A stretch of 64,000 nucleotides of DNA from Valencia hispanica (lineage: Eukaryota; Chordata; Actinopteri; Cyprinodontiformes; Valenciidae), in the NCBI GenBank assembly GCA_963556495.2, contig OY747717.1, forward strand, positions 2,521,501 through 2,585,500, in the 5' to 3' direction. A program made the position numbers and the translations under genes. Numbering within the stretch: position 1 is the stretch's first letter; every line of letters starts with the position of its first letter. Shown here one piece after another: positions 44,871 through 56,225 of this stretch. Under the pieces are notes generated by a model. The model was given only the letters and a program-made list of their open reading frames with translations, had not been told where the DNA came from and did no database searches.

Positions 44871-45330
44871 TTGCGTAAGTCTCTGTATCCACGGCCCCAC
44901 CCACCAGCCTCTTTGTCTTCTCTCCAGGTCCTCCTGCCGCTGCCGAATAAAAGCGGCGGGTACAACCGCTGGATCGTCTTCCTCCTGTAACAGCACCTGT
45001 AGGAGGTACAGCTGTAGTCGTCTCGGCATTAATACAAACTTTTCACATCCAGATCCAGAATTGTGGAGATATTGCAATGGCTGCCACTACCCCGAAAAAC
45101 AGCCGTAGGATCTTCCTACCAACGACTTGTTGGTAGGGATGCTCAGGCGTACGACAGAAAATCACCTCATTTACTCAAGAATGCCTTACGTTCCTCTAGC
45201 AAATTGAATAGCAGCTGCAACTCCAGATTTCGTACAAACCCATTATTCGTAAGAACCTTAATTATACGTCCTCTGGGAAGACACAGAAGTGAAGAACAGC
45301 AGAACATACATGGTTGCCAAGGCTAACACA
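44871..45330 (-). pseudogene. PIF/Harbinger transposase N-terminal remnant (minus strand)
   Basis: Minus-strand translation near 44880-44995 gives IRQRQEDLERRQRGWWVGPW and IQR, the R-R---WVRPW--RR signature at the N-terminus of PIF/Harbinger transposases. Upstream is a Leu/Gln/Glu-rich leader (LYLLQVLLQEEDD). The protein is cut by the 232-bp array at about 44870, so the catalytic core is missing. Further right, 45100-45330 has no readable domain. Confidence 0.65.
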
Positions 45331-45429
45331 GAAAGGGTTAGTTTACCAAGTTAGATCTGAACCAGTTCAGTGCTGTGTCCCTGACGCCCAAAACAGGATA
45401 AAAAGCGGTGGCGTCTGAACCTCCCTGTA

Positions 45430-45660
45430 ATGGGGCGTTCACACCGGTCAGCAGCTGCGCCGACGTGCGCGACTTGCTGCAGGGCAGCTTGACGCCCACT
45501 TGATGCATAGATCCCAAAGATTTGCATATAATCTAGCTGCCCTGCTGCTTGGACGCGCCGATAATGATAAAGCCTGTTTCTGTCCCACCATCACAAACGT
45601 AAATATTTCCTGGGACTTTTAAGTACGATGGAGGATCTGTGATGCTGCGGGCCCGTTAAA
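45430..45660 (+). mobile_element. PIF/Harbinger 5'-end fragment
   Basis: 'Taatggggcgttcacaccgg' opens with a GGGCGTTCACACC Harbinger-type end after TAA, a possible TWA target. CpG-rich text follows, then 'acgatggaggatct' (MEDL start) near 45627. No right end is found. Confidence 0.55.
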
Positions 45661-47090
45661 TTAAATGGACCTACTGGAAGAAATGGGCTATAGAAGCAAA
45701 CATGCCAGTGATTTTTTATTTTTTTTTACTTCTCCAATTGAAAAAAATTGACCTAATTGAAGGTTTCCTACACCTCTTCAGGATAGCTGCCACTACCGTG
45801 CCTTACCATTAGCATTTATTCTGACTTCAGAGTATCGATGGAGAAAAAATAAAGACCACCCCTTCTAACCTCTGTGTCCCACTTTAACTGAATATCAGGG
45901 CTTATTATACTTAGCAGAGCGCCCCCTGCTGTCCTAATCTGTCTGCTCAGCTCATGGACAAGGGGAGGTGAACGCAACAGCCAATTATACCAGATAATGC
46001 AATTAAGATCTGCATATTTAGCATAAAGAGCATAAAAGTGTAGATGTCAGCAGATAGTATGTGTGTGTGTGAATATCCTGCAGACGGTGTGCAGATGTCT
46101 CTGTTGGCGGGTCGCAACATTAATCTCCCCTGTTTTGGGGCTTACTGTGTATTTGTGTTATAAATAGCCATGTTTGGATTTTCTTCTTTTGAAAAAAACT
46201 CTTATTTATCTTTGCCATCCTCAGCTTTACTGTGTCACTTCATACAAACCGGTGCACATGCTTTAACATGCAGCGTTTGTAGGAGACCAGGTGCATTTCT
46301 GTTCTCAGTGTGTGTTTGTAATTGTGGGTTTCTACCTGCTTCTCTAATGATCTGCAGCTGTCAGAAGTAAAGAACAGGAGGGAAGCAAAGAAGGAAAAAC
46401 TGGAAAACTATCAAATATTCCAAACACGCTAAAACAAATGAAGAATCGATTTACAAACTGGGAAAAAAAACACATTAATGTTCTGGAGAAAAATGAAATG
46501 AAGGAACCATGAGAAAAAAACCGAGACCCGAAGGAGGCGGCAGCGACTAAAAGCAGGAAACCTCCAAACATCAGCTTCTTCTTCTCCTGCAATTAGATGA
46601 GCAGCGGTTCTGCTGCAGCATGCAGCTCGGACCAGAACCAGGACCAGAACATCAGCTGGATCGGTTCTGCTGCAGCCTGCAGCTCCAACCAGAACCAGAA
46701 CATCAGATGCATCAGTTCATGCAGCTGATGCACATAACATAACATAAACATTTTTAGAATAAAATTTTCACTGCACTTCAATACCGTATGAAGCTTTTAA
46801 TTTATGTCTATATTATTGCTAATTTTGGCAGGAGCAGACCTCCATACTCCATTACTCAATCACCATTAGGAGTTGCTACAGCTCTGGAGAGCACTGAGTC
46901 TAAAGAAAATAGTTTTCAGTTAGTAAAACAAGGAGTTTCACCAAGAAAAGGCTGAAGAAAACATTCCTGAAGGAGCTCTGAAGAACGTTGGAGGTCACCA
47001 ACCTCAGATGAAGTGATGGTGGAAAGTGTCGTTCCGAGGCTTCCCAACAGCTTTGATTACTTCACTGAATGTTCTGTTCTTGTTCATCTG
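45661..47090. other. Mostly unassigned; small tandem at 46608-46715
   Basis: 46608-46664 and 46665-46715 are two imperfect copies beginning 'gttctgctgcagc(a/c)tgcag', with ccagaaccag repeats. Nothing else is recognised before the candidate exon. Confidence 0.4.
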
Positions 47091-47094
47091 TTAG

Positions 47095-47258
47095 CTTCGG
47101 TTCCCATCCTGGCAGCTTTAGTCATTTTTTTAGTCCTGCACCAAATGTTAGACAGGAAAGTCTGCAGAAAGCTGCTGGAGGAATGGTCCACTGCCAGCTC
47201 TTCTTCTTCTCAGGAGTCAGCAGAGACCAGCCCGCTGCTGAGAGGAACGAACAGATGA
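47095..47258 (+). CDS. Candidate terminal exon of a multi-pass membrane protein
   Basis: The acceptor 'tgttcttgttcatctgttag' ends at 47094, with a branch-like 'cactgaat' upstream. The exon is open for 53 codons to TGA at 47256-47258. It encodes a hydrophobic segment SVPILAALVIFLVLH and then a basic, charged cytoplasmic-looking tail (DRKVCRKLLEEW). A Ser-rich stretch and ETSPLL follow. The last fits the acidic dileucine sorting motif [DE]xxxL[LI], which AP adaptors use to send membrane proteins to endosomes or lysosomes. That combination of last membrane segment and sorting tail is typical of transporter C-termini. I cannot name the gene. The upstream ATG frame is open too, so a chance frame is not excluded. 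Confidence 0.45.
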
Positions 47259-47769
47259 ACCGGTGGGACCAGAACCTTCGGAACAAGATGACTGGTGTCC
47301 CGTAGAACCGAACCGAGGCTAATAGGAAGGAGAACGGCAGGAAGAGCAAATCCAATCTCATCAGAAATAACACTTCAGGTTTCATTTTTCTGTCAGTCAC
47401 CAGAGCAGCTTTCAAATCTCCTCTCACATTATTAGAACCTTTGTTCAGACGCCCTGATAAACGACGTTACTAAACCATTTTGGGGATTTTCATTTCCTTT
47501 TTAGCCAGCTGCTGGGAGAATATGCACACACACCCCTCCCCCCCCACCACCACACACTGAGTTAAAGCAGCTGTTGAGCACTCTATCATTCTGACTATTG
47601 TGGGAAATAATTCTACACCAAATTATGTTTCTTCCACAGTGACTTCATTCAGGAAGCAAGTTGATCCGTCCAAGTGGGCGGAGCCTCAGCTTCATCATTC
47701 AGCGTCTTCATCAAGTCGCTGCGTGTCGCACTGTGGAGTAATGGTAGAAAGAAAGTACACCCCAAAGTC

Positions 47770-49135
47770 CACCAGCCTGTAGAACCTCCTCCAGTAGATT
47801 GTAGAACCTCCTCAATTAGCCCATATAACCTTCTCAGAGATTCTAGAATTTCCTCCATTAGCCGATAGAACCTCCTCCATTAGCCCTTTGAACCTCCTCC
47901 ATTAGCCCTTAGAACCTCCTCCATTAGCCCGTAGAACCTCCTCCATTAGCCCTTAGAACCTCCTCCATTAGCCCGTAGAACCTCCTCCATTAGCCCGTAG
48001 AACCTCCTCCATTAGCCCTTAGAACCTCCTCCATTAGCCCGTAGAACCTCCTCCATTAGCCCGTAGAACCTCCTCTATTAGCCCGTAGAACCTCCTCTAT
48101 TAGCCCTTAGAACCTCCTCATAGAGCTTCCAGAACCTCCTCAATTAGCCTGTAGAAAACCTCCTCAGAGCTTCTAGAACCTCCTCCAGTAGACTGTAGAA
48201 CCTCCTCAATTAGCCTGTAGAACCTCCTCAGAGCTTCTACAACCTCCTCCAGCAGACTGTAGAACCTCCTCAATTAGCCCGTATAACCTTCTCAAAGAGC
48301 TTCTAGAACCTCCTCCATTAGCCAATAGAACCTCCTCCATTAGCCCTTAGAACCTCCTCAAAGAGCTTCCAGAACCTCCTCCATTAGCCCTTAGAACCTC
48401 CTCCATTAGCCCTTAGAACTTCCTCAAAGAGCTTCCAGAACCTCCTCCATTAGCCCTTAGAACCTCCTCCATTAGCCCATAGAACCTCCTCCATTAGCCC
48501 GTAGAACCTCCTCCATTAGCCCTTAGAACCTCCTCAAAGTGCTTCCAGAACCTCCTCCATTAGCCCATAGAACCTCCTCCATTAGCCCTTAGAACCTCCT
48601 CAAAGAGCTTCCAGAACTTCTCCATTAGCCCTTTGAACCTCCTCCATTAGCCCTTAGAACCTCCTCCATTACCCGTAGAACCTCCTCCATTAGCCCTTAG
48701 AACCTCCTCCATTAGCCCTTAGAACCTCCTCCATTAGCCCTTAGAACCTCCTCAATTAGCCCGTAGAACCTCCTCCATTAGCCCGTAGAACCTCCTCAAA
48801 GAGCTTCCAAAACCTCCTCCATTAGCCCATAGAACCTCCTCCATTAGCCCTTAGAACCTCCTCAAAGAGCTTCCAGAACTTCTCCATTAGCCCATAGAAC
48901 CTCCTCAAAGAGCTTCCAGAACTTCTCCATTAGCCCTTTGAACCTCCTCCATTAGCCCTTAGAACCTCCTCCATTACCCGTAGAACCTCCTCCATTAGCC
49001 CTTAGAACCTCCTCAAAGAGCTTCCAGAACTTCTCCATTAGCCCATAGAACCTCCTCAAAGAGCTTCCAGAACCTTCTCCAGTAGACTGTAGAACCTTCT
49101 CAAAGAGCTTCCAGAACCTTCTCCAGTAGCCCTCA
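47770..49135. repeat. 22-bp minisatellite with two unit types
   Basis: The main unit is CCATTAGCCCTTAGAACCTC+CT (22 bp). An interspersed second unit, also 22 bp, is CAAAGAGCTTCCAGAACCTC+CT. They share the AGAACCTCCT half. About 60 units are present. Because 22 is not a multiple of 3, the array is not coding. A longer block repeats at 48601 and 48906. Confidence 0.95.
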
Positions 49136-49469
49136 GTCCTGCTGCCGTCTTGTTTCTCCTTCAACCCTTCCGAGCAGCCATGCTGGTTCAGGGTCATGAC
49201 CTTTAACCTGCTAACCGGGAGCTCTTGGGTTTCTGGTCACCTCTCTGAGCTTCCTGCTCTTACCTTGGGCTGAACCTGGTTGGACGTCCACCCCTGGGAA
49301 GGTTGGCAGCTGAGATGACCTTTGACCTTTCCCAGGTTGATGGCAGCAACAGCTGCTTCTCTGAGGGCATTGCTGATGTCTTTCCACCCTAGCGTTGTGT
49401 TAACACACACCTGGATGGTCCAGAGCTGCGACCTGACCGAACTACTGCTTTCATACAGGTTCTGTACAC

Positions 49470-49470
<1 letters not shown>
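49136..49470 (-). pseudogene. Tc1-like transposase N-terminal remnant (minus strand)
   Basis: 'Ttgatggcagcaacagctgc', 'gggcattgctgatgtctttc' and 'ttgtgttaacacacacctgg' are the minus-strand start of a common Tc1 family. Downstream 'ggacgtccacccctgggaag' corresponds to the -LPRSGRP linker. Most of the transposase is lost at the minisatellite boundary. Confidence 0.72.
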
Positions 49471-49502
<32 letters not shown>

Positions 49503-49586
49503 TCTCCATTATTTGTTTTATAAATAACGACAATCAATCTGTTGTTTTTCAGCAAAAATCTGCTGCACCTGCAGTCTGACAAATGC

Positions 49587-49621
<35 letters not shown>
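49471..49621. repeat. (GAT)n and (GT)n microsatellites
   Basis: GAT triplets at 49471-49499 and a pure GT run at about 49592-49621. Confidence 0.95.
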
Positions 49622-49622
<1 letters not shown>

Positions 49623-49831
49623 ATATAATCCGCTCACATTTTTCTTACCTGCTTATGCGTTAAAGATTCTGGATGTAAGATGAATGGAGGAAAGATGGAT
49701 GATTGAGGGGGAAGTTCTCCACGAACATCTGCCATCTGATGCTCCTTAAATATTTAATCGTTTCTCAATTTTTATTTTAGAAACACACTTTTTCTATTGT
49801 TATTGAATGAAATTAAATTGATATCTAGAAA

Positions 49832-50188
49832 GGGGATGTAAGAAAATATCGACACGCTGATATATATCGCAATATTTTATGTCATGATATTGTATTGATA
49901 TTCAGAAGCAATGTACTGATTTTCATTTTATTTTTTAGGATTTGAATGGAACCATTAATGATAGTAATTTTTGTAGTAAAATTAAAAGTATAACTGGTCG
50001 TTTTGTGGCTGTTTTCAGCTTCTTTGTTCCAGTGGATCAACTAGATCTAGTAATAAAACTGGATGTGTTAAAGTATGAAACAGGTTGGAGTGTTTAGAAT
50101 GATGGAACAGTTTTTCTACTGTTAAATTCAGTTTTAAAAATCACAATATATCGTCTTACTCATAGTATCGCGATATATCGTATCCCTA
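49832..50188. mobile_element. hAT MITE (gggatgta family), third copy
   Basis: Starts GGGGATGTAAGAAAATATCG and ends 'gcgatatatcgtatccctaa'. The flanks 'tatctaga' and 'tatctaaa' could be an 8-bp duplication with one mismatch. The body matches 14118-14541. Confidence 0.8.
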
Positions 50189-50199
50189 ATATCTAAATC

Positions 50200-52080
50200 T
50201 GTCTGGGGTGTGAATAATTTTGAACTGAGTTGGAGCTTCAGCGATAATTACAGTTTACAATATAGATTAATTTATCATCAACCTGGCTAAACCACTGCTA
50301 TTCTATCATCAAACTTCCTGTTTAAGCTCATCAAAGTCCAGACTTTGACTAGGCCGCTCCTAGACCAGATTTTATCCAGTGCTGGTGTCAGGCCGTGGGT
50401 AACACGTGATTCTGAGTCACTTAGTTGTTGTTTTTAGGTTTGTTTTTGGCATTTCGAACCATGTGTCTCTAGTTTCCGACACAAAAGATGTAATAATATC
50501 AACGTCTTTAGAATCGAGTGTCTCATTTCCTCCTATTCTCTTGAACACAACAGCATCCAACTGGAGGAAGCTAATAAAAGCAGCGGTCAGGTGGGGGCGG
50601 AAACTTTCCTCTCGTTCCTCCGGTTCTGTCTCTCTGATGGACTAATTATTGCCGTTGTTCTGCCGCTCGCGCTGCCGTCTGCCAAATGGAATTAAAAACC
50701 AATTATTGATAAATGAAGAGTGGCTTTAGCCGTGTGTGTGTGTGTGTGCGAGCGTCTGGAACCGAGCCTGGACCACAGCACTACATCTGTCATCCGAATG
50801 CCATGACAACTACTCATGTGTGGCGCAGCATCCTGTGCATTCAACACACATCTGCACGGCAATGCCTTTGCTGCAGGAGTGTTTGTGTGTGTGTGTGTGT
50901 CGGCCTTACATGTCTATGCATCTGTGCTTTTAGATGAGTGTGTGTGTGTGTGTGATGCATATCCGTGGGGCTGCAGCACTTGCACATGTACATGCATGCA
51001 GGTGTGGCTGCAGATGCCCGTGAATGGGTGAAGGCTGATTAAGGTGCATGTTTGTGTGACAGATTGACGTGTGCACAGATTGGAAGATGACGAACATGTG
51101 AGTTTTACTTTAGGCTTTGCACTTCGTTAGAGCGCATGTCAGGAGAATTTTAGTTTTAACACGTTGTTTATCTATTTTCTGAGGAGTTTCAGCTCCATAG
51201 ATGGGGAAAGCCTCCGCCGCCGTCTCGTTTGGTTCCACTAAGAGCTCGCCGTCAGCTCTACGGACGTCCGACGATACCCAGCAGTTTGAATCAGGTGCGT
51301 TGAGGCGGGAAAACGTCTTAAACCTGCTGAGATGTGTGTCCTGAGCACAGCGGAGACAATAGAAAGGTCTCTAATGCCATGTACACACGTAGACTGTTTA
51401 AAAAAACAAAACTAATATTCTCACCACCGCGTTTAAAGAAAAAACCCCCAAAAAACCAAATCCGTCCACACCTAACCGCATAAGCGTGTTGTTAAGCACA
51501 TTCATAGACCTGCCAAACCTGTAGGGGCAGTTGTTCCCCTAGATCCTATACACTCAGAGTAACTTTCTACTTTCTTTCTTTTTTTTTGGGCAGTGTGGAG
51601 CTCAGAACTGGTGTCTGAGTACCAAGTAGAAGCCCAACAGATTTACTTTCACAAGCGGAGCAGTACAGCTTTTGCTATAGTCCTCCATTTGATATATGTG
51701 TGAAAAATCTTTATTATGAATTGTTGGGGTTTTTATTTCCTGATGTTATGGACACGGAGACGGAAAATGAAGGAGAAGAAAGAAGGAAGATGAAGAAGAG
51801 AGGTAGGAAACAAAATGTCAAGAGAGAGGGTGAGTTGAAAATACAAGAGAGGAAGGGGAACAAAGAAAACACAGGAAGACATTGAAGTCTGCCTCCATAC
51901 CCACAGGACGGCAGAGAGAGGGGGAAAACAAAACACGAAAAAGGAACATCGACAAAACAAACCAAACATTGTGAACTAAGAACTACACAACCACATCACA
52001 CAAAAATACAACAACAATGTCACAGAAAAACTCATGGTACTGATTAATCAAGCTCTAGTAATGATAACCTCAGCCCAAGA
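50200..52080. other. Unassigned; several GT runs
   Basis: GT-rich microsatellites lie at about 50732-50750, 50881-50900 and 50938-50954. 50560-50720 is a unique-looking block ('aaagcagcggtcaggtgggg', 'gattaattattgccgttg'-like) that could be conserved non-coding DNA. 51375-51490 has 'atgtacacacgtagactg'-type text of a MITE end. No exon is supported. Confidence 0.35.
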
Positions 52081-52099
52081 ATATATCCTTAAACACCAG

Positions 52100-53900
52100 A
52101 GACCCCACATCTATGTGTGTGTGTGAGCATGCTGGTGCATATAAGGTTTCTCCATAAGAGTGTTCGATAGCTGGTGTGAGCAGGCATCAATCCGTCTCCC
52201 AGGAATCGATGCAGACATGAAGGAGATCGGAGCCAAGACGTCCAAAGGACCCCCAGAGCCCAAGGCGGACCCGGGCGGGGCCGACCGCATCCCCCAAGAG
52301 AGGAGCAGAGGAGAACCCCAGGGGAACGTCCAGCGGCCACTATGCAGGGGCCCGGGGGGCAGCAGTGACGAGCCCACGGGCCCCGCAGGCAACCGGCCGT
52401 GCCGGGGCGGTACGGTCAATGGACCAGGAGAGCCGGGGCCCAGGGGCACCCCACCCCCCAGCAAGGACCCGACAAGGGACCGCCTGACGAGGGGCCCCCG
52501 GCACTGCAGGGGCCGCGGCCGCCACACGCCGCCTCCAGCAATCCCCACCGCCAACATCCCAGCACCCCACCGATAGCCGCAGGGGACGGACAGCATCCCC
52601 AGGCCGGGCTCCGCCAGCATCTGGACACCAAGTTGTACCAGCTCCCGGGTCCTGATCCCGCGCAACGCAGGGCGCCGAGACCAGGCATCCAACGAGGGCC
52701 AGGGCCGGTCCAACCCGCCAATGAACCGACCACGCACGGTGCGCACAGAACAGGTGATCAAACGAGCAGAGACGCCGGATCCGCATCCCGCTGAGCCACC
52801 GAGCAGGCACCACCCAACAAACCCAAACCTGGCACCTCTAAAAGAGGTGCCCCAACCAACCAAAGGAAGATATCGGCCCAGCGCATCGGCCGACCGACAC
52901 ACCGGCCCCCTCAGGCCCAGCCAGGCACGCACCAGGTCCGAACCGGATTGACCACCGACGCACCGGCAGGCAGGGGCCCCCGTCACCAGCGGGGAGTGAC
53001 GGAGGGGAAATAGGCCCCCCATTAAGTGTAAGGCCTGAGGTGCACCAGGCGATGGGGCAGACCAAGATCCAACCTGACAGGTAGACAAAGACATACAGAC
53101 ACAGTCATACGTTCCCTCCCTCTTAAACACATACATTCTCACTGACTCACCAAGACACCCAAAAAAATGACGCTGTACCCTCACTCACACACCCCATACA
53201 CACTTTATGCTCCCAGGTCCAGGTACCGATGCCCCAGTAGAGGCACCAGCCCCTGGACCCGGGAGATGGACCCCCTACCTTCTAGGATGGAGACAAGCAG
53301 ACCGCCAAGGGCCCCACAGTGGCAAAGCAGCCCGACAGCCCAGGACCCCGACCAGACCGCCTGTTCCTCCTCCGGACCCCAACCCCTGATGGCCCGTAGC
53401 GAATAGGGGTGTGAAAAGACCCTTAGCCTCCATCCTCCCACTCGAGTATGGTGTTGATGCGTGTTGTTATAATGTGCATTTAAAACAGAGGGGTGGGATG
53501 TCGGGAAGGCAGCCACACATCCCCCAACCCCCACCCCGAGCCCTCAGTGTCTATATGTGGTTTAACAGTGGGCACCGGCACCAGAGGTGAAGCTGATTGA
53601 ACCGCTCCCCCTCTGGATGCCGAAAAGTGTGCCCAACCCAAAGTCCCTACATATGTGTCGCATGAAAATGTTATAAGTGGGAGTGTCTAAGTTGTATGTT
53701 AAAATTCGGACCCAGGACGCCACGGGATAGCGAGGAGGGAAGCCCCTCCCCGCACCCCAGTGATGTGCCCATGCCCAAAGACCCTATATGAGTGGTAAAG
53801 TGATGGAGCGGGTGGACAGAGGTGTCCAGGGATGGGGAGGGGAGGACTGGGAGACAAAATGTCTTCCCAGGGAGCCAGCTCCCCCACTGACACCCTTTCT
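52100..53900. repeat. Very GC-rich repeat-like tract
   Basis: About 1.3 kb (52230-53420) is markedly richer in G and C than anything else in the window, followed by less extreme sequence to about 53900. It opens long Pro/Arg/Gly-rich frames on both strands at once, the behaviour of GC-rich non-coding DNA. No domain is recognised. It resembles the untranslated or ORF1-side region of a long fish retroelement, but I cannot name one. An alternative is a decayed host CpG island. Confidence 0.45.
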
Positions 53901-53913
53901 ACTTTCTAACTTC

Positions 53914-54638
53914 TACATGGGGAGCCTAAGTCACGCCCTTCTACTTCTGGTCCATAAGGTCCTCTACTGCCCAAAAAATTTTTTCTGAGAGTCAATGGAG
54001 CAACAAAAGTTAATTTCTGATCCCATTTGAAATGCGCCATGGATCGAACATATGATGTCCGAATTTTACAGACACATTTAGATGCAGAGAAAACGCTAAT
54101 TTTCGACCGGCGGCAAAAGTTACTTTAGGTTTTGTGTAAAAACACTTAGTGGACTACAACTGAAGAAGAAGAAGAAGAAGAAGAAGGAGAAAAATGGCGG
54201 TGAGATAAGCCGGCTCCGCCTCCTTCCTCCAGGACGAAGGAAGGAGCATTAAACGTGGAGAAAACCACCATAAATGTGTAAAGTAGCAGCTATGCTGGGG
54301 GAGAAACAGTCGGTAGAGTGAGAGCCATCATGCAGCTCCACAACGTCTTTAGCTAGTGCTAGCTCTGTGACGTTATATATGCGACTTCTGATTTGTAGAC
54401 ATTTAAATTGTGAATTTTTACAATCAATTAAATCCCAAATCACTTGACAAACACAGTGGAAACGCATCATCATTAGTTGTCATTTAAATTGAGGTCCATC
54501 ATATGTGTGATTCAGGACGTAAGACAAAGAGGACCAGAAAATAACTTTTATCGCTACATTGACTTCCATTCATTTTTTTTCCTGCCGGGGGACCCATAGG
54601 CCGACAGGAAAGGGAGGAGCCTTAGTCTCCCCATATAG
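53914..54638. mobile_element. Foldback MITE with about 200-bp arms
   Basis: The left end 'acatggggagcctaagtcac' matches, inverted, the right end 'gagccttagtctccccatat'. Inner blocks ('gagagtcaatggagcaacaa' against 'tcgctacattgacttccatt') also pair. The loop has a GAA run at 54162-54186 and 'aaaatggcggtgagataagc'. No coding capacity. Confidence 0.7.
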
Positions 54639-54755
54639 CAGTAATTGAGCTTGTAAAAACAAGCAAGCAAAAACCGCTTGGAAAATGGATAATGACAACA
54701 CATCTCTGAGGGAATAAATGCTGTTTCTGAGTGGAAACACAGGTGATGTTGGAGC

Positions 54756-55697
54756 TAGTGCTGTCATGAGATTAAAAAAACTTTGAGATGAATAAATTAT
54801 GATCTGTAATTAATTAATCTAATTAATCTCTTTTCTAATCTCACCTAATAATTGCTGAGAAAATGCCCTCATTTTAAGATATTTTCTTTAAAATTCATTA
54901 TATTATTGTGGTAGAACAATAGTTTGATACATTCAATAAAAAAACTGGCTTTATGAAGTCATTTATTGTGTTTAACAGACTTGAACAGATGCAGTCGCAG
55001 CCATTTACATTCTGCTGTTTTTGTGACTATAGTCCCAAGTGGCGCCTGCAACCTTCTGCTTCGAGCTGCGTGATTCATTAGCGTTCTGGACGGAGTGGGG
55101 TAAATATCTTCTCTGAGCCCAGCTGTGTTACGGGTTAAAACAACTCGTAATATGCGCATTATTTTTGATACCGATGACTTGCCATACCGGTGGACCTGGG
55201 CGGCCGGGTGGAGGCGAGCTGCAGTGTGCGGAGAGATGGGAGAGCGCCCCGCTGCTCGGTGAGAAGAGGAACAACGTTACATGCCCAAAAGTTTCCAACA
55301 ACCCCATAAAAATTGGCTAGATTTGCCGCTAGTTGCTTTTTTTTGTTTTGAGAAAGAATCGCTAGAGGGGTCTAAAAACTCGCTAAATATAGCAAAGTTG
55401 GCAACACTGTCGTTAACTCACCGTTTCTCCTCACCTCGCCATCCCCACTAAGATGGAAGCCAGTCATCTTCTGGTGAGTTCACAGCCAACTGATGTCCAC
55501 TTTAGGGTGTGGTTAACCGCAAACAACTCAAGCACAAGAAGCCCAGTGCATAAAACGGGTTTTATTTAAAGGGAACTCGCATGCAGAAACTGTAAAATTA
55601 AACATGAAAAATTAGATTAATGCGATTAAAAAACATAGTGCGCTAAATATGGCTGTAATTAATTGATCGCAATTAACGCGATAATTTGACACCCCTA
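54756..55697. mobile_element. hAT element (GATTAA group), perfect duplication
   Basis: Starts TAGTGCTGTCATGAGATT and ends AATTTGACACCCCTA. It is flanked by identical GTTGGAGC at 54748-54755 and 55698-55705. The ends are rich in TTAAT/ATTAA. Its centre (55180-55420) is GC-richer and shares text with the hAT at 11607-12348. Its frames do not give a transposase. Confidence 0.9.
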
Positions 55698-55734
55698 GTT
55701 GGAGCATTTTTGTCTAAATCATTTTTTGCGAAGC

Positions 55735-56050
55735 CTAATGCCCCGTTCAGACTGCCGAAAACGTTAACGCCCAGAGAGGCAAGATTACACGGTAAGTCAA
55801 CGGCAATTCGTCGCGGCAATTTTTGACGCTTTTGCTGCTTTCCAACCTTCAACGCGGCAGATGCCAGCAACACAGAAGTTGAGCTACCTGAACTTTCGGC
55901 GCCAACCCCCGAGCGCCAACCAATCAGAGCAATCAGAACCTCATCCATACCCAGCTCCTGGAGCAAATGGTTCAACCCTCCAAACTCAGAACACCTCTCA
56001 AGAACGGGGTGGATCCACAAATGGCGCTGATGCGGCTAACGTCAGCTAGC
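55735..56050 (-). pseudogene. PIF/Harbinger transposase N-terminal remnant (minus strand)
   Basis: Minus-strand translation from about 56020 gives WIHPVLERCSEFGGLNHLLQ then ELGMDE. This is the same W-HP-L-R-EFGE-NHLV-EL signature as the remnant at 41625-41765, after which the frame decays. The left side 'taatgccccgttcagactgc' could be a Harbinger end after TAA. The DDE core is absent. Confidence 0.7.
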
Positions 56051-56225
56051 TTTATTTAGCAAATAAAGTCAAGCCACTCTCTCGATATGATCCGCCATTG
56101 TTTAAAACCTTCAGCAACAAAGGAAGCCCCGCCCACACGCTCTTTTTTCTCAGCAATTGAGAATGAGGGGATTTCGTCACGGCCCAGTGCCCCGCCCCCG
56201 TCAGCCATGTTGTCAGGATACCCGC

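Noticed and set aside
47770..49135. CRISPR-like array
   Set aside because: Both 22-bp unit types are themselves repeats that share half their sequence; there are no unique spacers.
51180..51290. Exon ending at a gtgcgt donor near 51294
   Set aside because: One frame is open but the acceptor is poor and the peptide has no recognisable family.
52111..53184. 357-codon minus-strand frame as a gene
   Set aside because: It lies in GC-rich DNA where stops are rare by composition. Other long frames overlap it on the plus strand, and no domain or splice structure is visible.
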